Positions 15,884 through 17,664 of a stretch of 17,664 bases of DNA are shown one piece after another. Origin of the DNA: DATBHZ01 sp036557185 (lineage in GTDB: Bacteria > Actinomycetota > Acidimicrobiia > IMCC26256 > JAENVU01); assembly GCA_036557185.1 (NCBI GenBank), contig DATBHZ010000095.1, positions 1 to 17,664 on the forward strand, in the 5' to 3' direction. Below the pieces are notes generated by a model, which did not search any database, was not told the origin of the DNA, and saw only the letters and a program-made list of their open reading frames with translations. How positions within the stretch are numbered: position 1 is the first letter of the stretch; every line of letters begins with the position of its first letter. The translations under genes and the position numbers were made by a program.

Positions 15884-16279
15884 TCAGAAGTGCACGTGCT
15901 TGATGGGAATGCCGAGGCGCTCGCACTCCCGCACAAGGCTATTCGCGGCCGCCTGGGCGCTCCGCTGATCGGTCCTCATGTGGGTCGCGAACGTGAGGCC
16001 GTCCCGCCGCAACGCGGCGTTGCGCGTGTTCCGGGCGGCGCTGCCCACGCCCCCGATGAAGAATGCCTGCCCGCGCACGTCACGATGGTTCACCGAATCG
16101 ACGAAGCGCTGGAGCTCCGTACACACCTTGCGGTCCCCGGGGTCGACCGGCTGCGACGCGCGCGACGTCGTGCTGTGCGACGCAGATCCACTCGACGCTC
16201 CGTTCGACGAGCAACCCGAGACGAGCATCGCGACCGCGAGCAGACCAATGCATGCCGGCTGCCAGCCCCTGACCCTCAC
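15884..16279 (-). CDS. Small putative lipoprotein, 131 aa
   Basis: GTG start at 16279; no clear Shine-Dalgarno. The N-terminus is a lipoprotein signal: basic MRVRGWQ, hydrophobic ACIGLLAVAM, and lipobox LVSGC with Cys23 as the predicted lipid anchor. A Ser/Thr-rich linker (24-45) follows, then a folded domain of about 85 residues with Cys53 and Cys119 as a possible disulfide (KVCTELQRFVDSVNH ... LVRECERLGIPIKHVHF). No known domain is recognised. It should sit on the outer face of the cytoplasmic membrane. It is first in a two-gene unit with the STAS-like gene; upstream are two hairpins that separate it from the 277-aa secreted protein gene. Confidence 0.82.
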   Translation of the reverse strand: MRVRGWQPACIGLLAVAMLVSGCSSNGASSGSASHSTTSRASQPVDPGDRKVCTELQRFVDSVNHRDVRGQAFFIGGVGSAARNTRNAALRRDGLTFATHMRTDQRSAQAAANSLVRECERLGIPIKHVHF

Positions 16280-16308
16280 CGGCGCAACTCTGCCAGACAG
16301 CTGACGCG

Positions 16309-16336
16309 GGGAGGCCGCCCCGAAAGGCGGCCTCCC
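16309..16336. terminator. Perfect 11-bp hairpin, likely terminator
   Basis: GGGAGGCCGCC (16309-16319), loop CCGAAA, GGCGGCCTCCC (16326-16336). It lies 46 bases past the stop of the 277-aa protein gene (minus strand) and 29 bases upstream of the lipoprotein start. No T-tract. With the neighbouring palindrome it probably ends transcription of the secreted-protein gene. Confidence 0.65.
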
Positions 16337-16345
16337 GATCGTGCT

Positions 16346-16367
16346 CCGACGACGGCGCCGTCGTCGG
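16346..16367. terminator. Perfect 22-bp palindrome next to the hairpin
   Basis: CCGACGACGGC (16346-16356) is directly followed by its reverse complement (16357-16367), 15 bases downstream of the 277-aa protein's stop. As RNA it would form a 9-bp stem with a GCGC tetraloop. It could be the first of two tandem terminators or, as DNA, a dimeric protein-binding site. Confidence 0.55.
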
Positions 16368-16382
16368 TCTCCTGAGGTTCGG

Positions 16383-17216
16383 CTACTGGCCGAGCGCGAA
16401 GCTCACGCCAGAGGCACTGCTGCCGAGAATCGGCGAGGTCGAGGTGGCGCCACCACCGCCGATGGCCAACTGGGTGATTGCGTTGGCCTGGCTGATCTCA
16501 CCAACTCCCGACCCGGCCAAGCAGAGGATGAGGGTGCTCGCCGCGTAGTTGTCGTCCACCGAATACCCGGTGTTGAAGATGTTGTCGTCGTTGTGGTTCG
16601 CACCGTCCGCCGTTGCGTTGTTCTCCCCGTTGCCTTCCGGGTCGAGCGACTTGACGACCGGGTTCTGCCAGTAGGTCGCCGTCTCCACCGCGCCCACGTC
16701 GAGGCCCTTGGCCACGATCCCGGTGACATGCAGAAGGTCGACAGCCGACGGGTCGGTTCCCGTGATCGTGATGTACGACTGGATCTGCCACTTCTTGCCG
16801 AGCTGAGTCAGCTCGTTCGTTGCGCTGCTGATCGTCTGCTTTCCGGTCGGCGGGTAGACCGGGGTCTCACCCGACTGGCAGGACGCGGTGCCGATCAGCT
16901 TGGTGGCGATCGCGCTCGGATGGATCGTCGCGGGAGGTGCGCCGTTGAGCGCGGTGTCCTGGGCGTTCTCCAGGAGACCGGTGCACTGGCCGCCGATGGC
17001 CGCCTTGGTCGTCGTGTCCTTCATCACTGACGTCGTGATGGTCTCGTTCTGGGGCGCGTCGGTGAGGCCAGGGTTGACCTTGCCGAGCACCAGGCCACCG
17101 GTGCACGTTCCGGCCGGCGTCGGCGCAGCGGACGCCGACGGTGCGGTCATCGCGACCATGCCGCCCGCCATCGTCAACGCGCCGGCGACAGCGAGCACGC
17201 GTGTCTTCAGGTTCAC
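16383..17216 (-). CDS. Secreted protein of unknown function, 277 aa
   Basis: GTG 17216 has a strong GAGGAG site eight bases upstream. Residues 1-30 are a Sec signal peptide (MNLKTRVLAVAGALTMAGGM ... APSASA) with likely cleavage after residue 30 or 31; there is no lipobox or anchor, so it is released or wall-associated. The mature part has four cysteines (38, 78, 113, 232), enough for two disulfides, and the similar pieces TCTGGLVLGKVNPGLTD and QCTGLLENAQDTALNG, suggesting a beta-rich fold like small actinobacterial exported proteins built from Cys-x-Gly strands. An Asn/Asp-rich stretch (194-224, NGENNATADGANHNDDN) and a Gly/Ser-rich tail follow. No enzyme motif is seen. A promoter was not identified, but paired inverted repeats lie upstream. 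Confidence 0.85.
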   Translation of the reverse strand: MNLKTRVLAVAGALTMAGGMVAMTAPSASAAPTPAGTCTGGLVLGKVNPGLTDAPQNETITTSVMKDTTTKAAIGGQCTGLLENAQDTALNGAPPATIHPSAIATKLIGTASCQSGETPVYPPTGKQTISSATNELTQLGKKWQIQSYITITGTDPSAVDLLHVTGIVAKGLDVGAVETATYWQNPVVKSLDPEGNGENNATADGANHNDDNIFNTGYSVDDNYAASTLILCLAGSGVGEISQANAITQLAIGGGGATSTSPILGSSASGVSFALGQ

Positions 17217-17224
17217 GTGATCGT

Positions 17225-17230
17225 CTCCTC
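17225..17230 (-). promoter_or_regulatory. Strong ribosome binding site of the secreted-protein gene
   Basis: GAGGAG on the minus strand, eight bases before GTG 17216, in an AAAGAGGAGA context. It is one of the strongest Shine-Dalgarno sites in the window and suggests high expression of the exported protein. Confidence 0.75.
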
Positions 17231-17238
17231 TTTCTCTG

Positions 17239-17299
17239 CCTTGTCATGGGCTTCGTTGGCTACGAAACGAGCGCGGACCGCCGCTCGCATGTGACAAGG
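17239..17299. promoter_or_regulatory. Nested inverted repeats upstream of the secreted-protein gene
   Basis: The divergent gap 17217-17509 (293 bases) holds an outer pair, CCTTGTCA (17239-17246) with TGACAAGG (17292-17299), enclosing an inner pair, TTCGT (17252-17256) with ACGAA (17262-17266) around a five-base loop. They could be regulator operators or a 5'-leader structure of the minus-strand gene. A TTGACA at 17434 has no -10 partner; nothing else is seen in the gap beyond a LexA half-site-like sequence at 17492-17501. Confidence 0.35.
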
Positions 17300-17509
17300 A
17301 AGGTGCCGCGAGGCAAGCCGTCGTGCGACGGTGCGACACGCCTGCCGACACCCCCCAGGTCGGTCGGCGGCAGTCTCGACCCAGACCCTGTCAGGTGTCA
17401 ACCGGTAAGGGCCCGGAGAAGCCGCACGCCTTCTTGACATTCCGATGGCAGGTCACCGGACCCAGCGCGCAGTGCCTCCATCAGGGCTGTGCGAACATGT
17501 GCCCTTCGG

Positions 17510-17664
17510 ATGGGGGCTGTGAGCACGCGCGACCGCACCCCGGCGCTGGTGGCAGGCGACCACGACGCGTCAGGGACGAATTCCCGGGGCGAGCGTCGGG
17601 CTCGCCCCTTGCGGCGCGTCGCCGGCCTCGACGGGCTCCGCGGCGTCGCGGTCTTCGCCATCCT
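17510..17664 (+). CDS. Third acyltransferase-3 family protein, N-terminal fragment
   Basis: ATG 17510 (GTG 17519 is the alternative) opens a frame that runs off the right edge after 51 codons. After a polar, Arg-rich cytoplasmic tail of about 35 residues comes LRRVAGLDGLRGVAVFAI, which matches the first-helix signature of the two acyltransferases in this window (RVPALDGLRGVAVAG and RVRALDGLRGAAVSG). It is therefore very likely another OafA-type membrane acyltransferase with a longer N-terminal tail. Whether it also carries an SGNH domain cannot be seen. No Shine-Dalgarno is evident, so the message may be leaderless. Confidence 0.8.
   Translation, partial: MGAVSTRDRTPALVAGDHDASGTNSRGERRARPLRRVAGLDGLRGVAVFAI

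Noticed and set aside
17434..17462. TTGACA as a -35 element for the third acyltransferase
   Set aside because: No TANNNT-like sequence lies 16-18 bases downstream (CGGACC is there), and the distance to the gene is long.
17398..17661. 87-codon minus-strand frame at the right edge
   Set aside because: It overlaps the start of the third acyltransferase, whose LDGLRGVAV signature is clear; the minus frame has only basic low-complexity sequence.

Overview
This is a GC-rich window from what looks like a high-GC actinobacterium. The pointers are GTG and ATG starts with few strong Shine-Dalgarno sites, a LexA box of the actinobacterial type (CGAAC-N4-GTTCG), and several protein families typical of Actinomycetota. 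An uncultured Acidimicrobiia-like lineage would fit the style of the secreted repeat protein and the acyltransferase/SGNH proteins, but that placement is inference. No mobile element, rRNA, tRNA or CRISPR array was seen.

Left part (1-5000): the window opens inside a DUF255/YyaL-type protein, which converges on a 223-aa protein of unknown function. Upstream of that gene, on the same minus strand, is a secreted subtilisin (S8) with prodomain, catalytic triad, an Fn3-like domain and five roughly 47-aa propeller-like repeats. A divergent short coiled-coil gene follows, with an ECF-sigma-like promoter in front of it.

Middle (5000-9700): a 911-aa membrane protein fuses an actinobacterial multi-pass module to an extracellular PI-PLC X-like phosphodiesterase domain and a C-terminal helical domain. 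Its start overlaps the stop of an 11-codon leader ORF. Next come a small His/Cys protein (possible zinc ribbon), then DNA polymerase IV (dinB) with a perfect LexA box over its start region, and a small convergent membrane protein.

Right part (9800-17664): a cell-surface block. Two closely related full-length membrane O-acyltransferases with fused SGNH domains (633 and 634 aa) flank a GT-C type glycosyltransferase-like membrane protein on the opposite strand. A third acyltransferase of the same family begins at the right edge. Between the second and third lie a SpoIIAA/STAS-like protein with an upstream lipoprotein (likely one operon) and an exported 277-aa protein followed by two perfect hairpins. 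The acyltransferases and the GT-C protein plausibly build and acylate an envelope glycan or glycolipid; this is inferred from family and proximity only.
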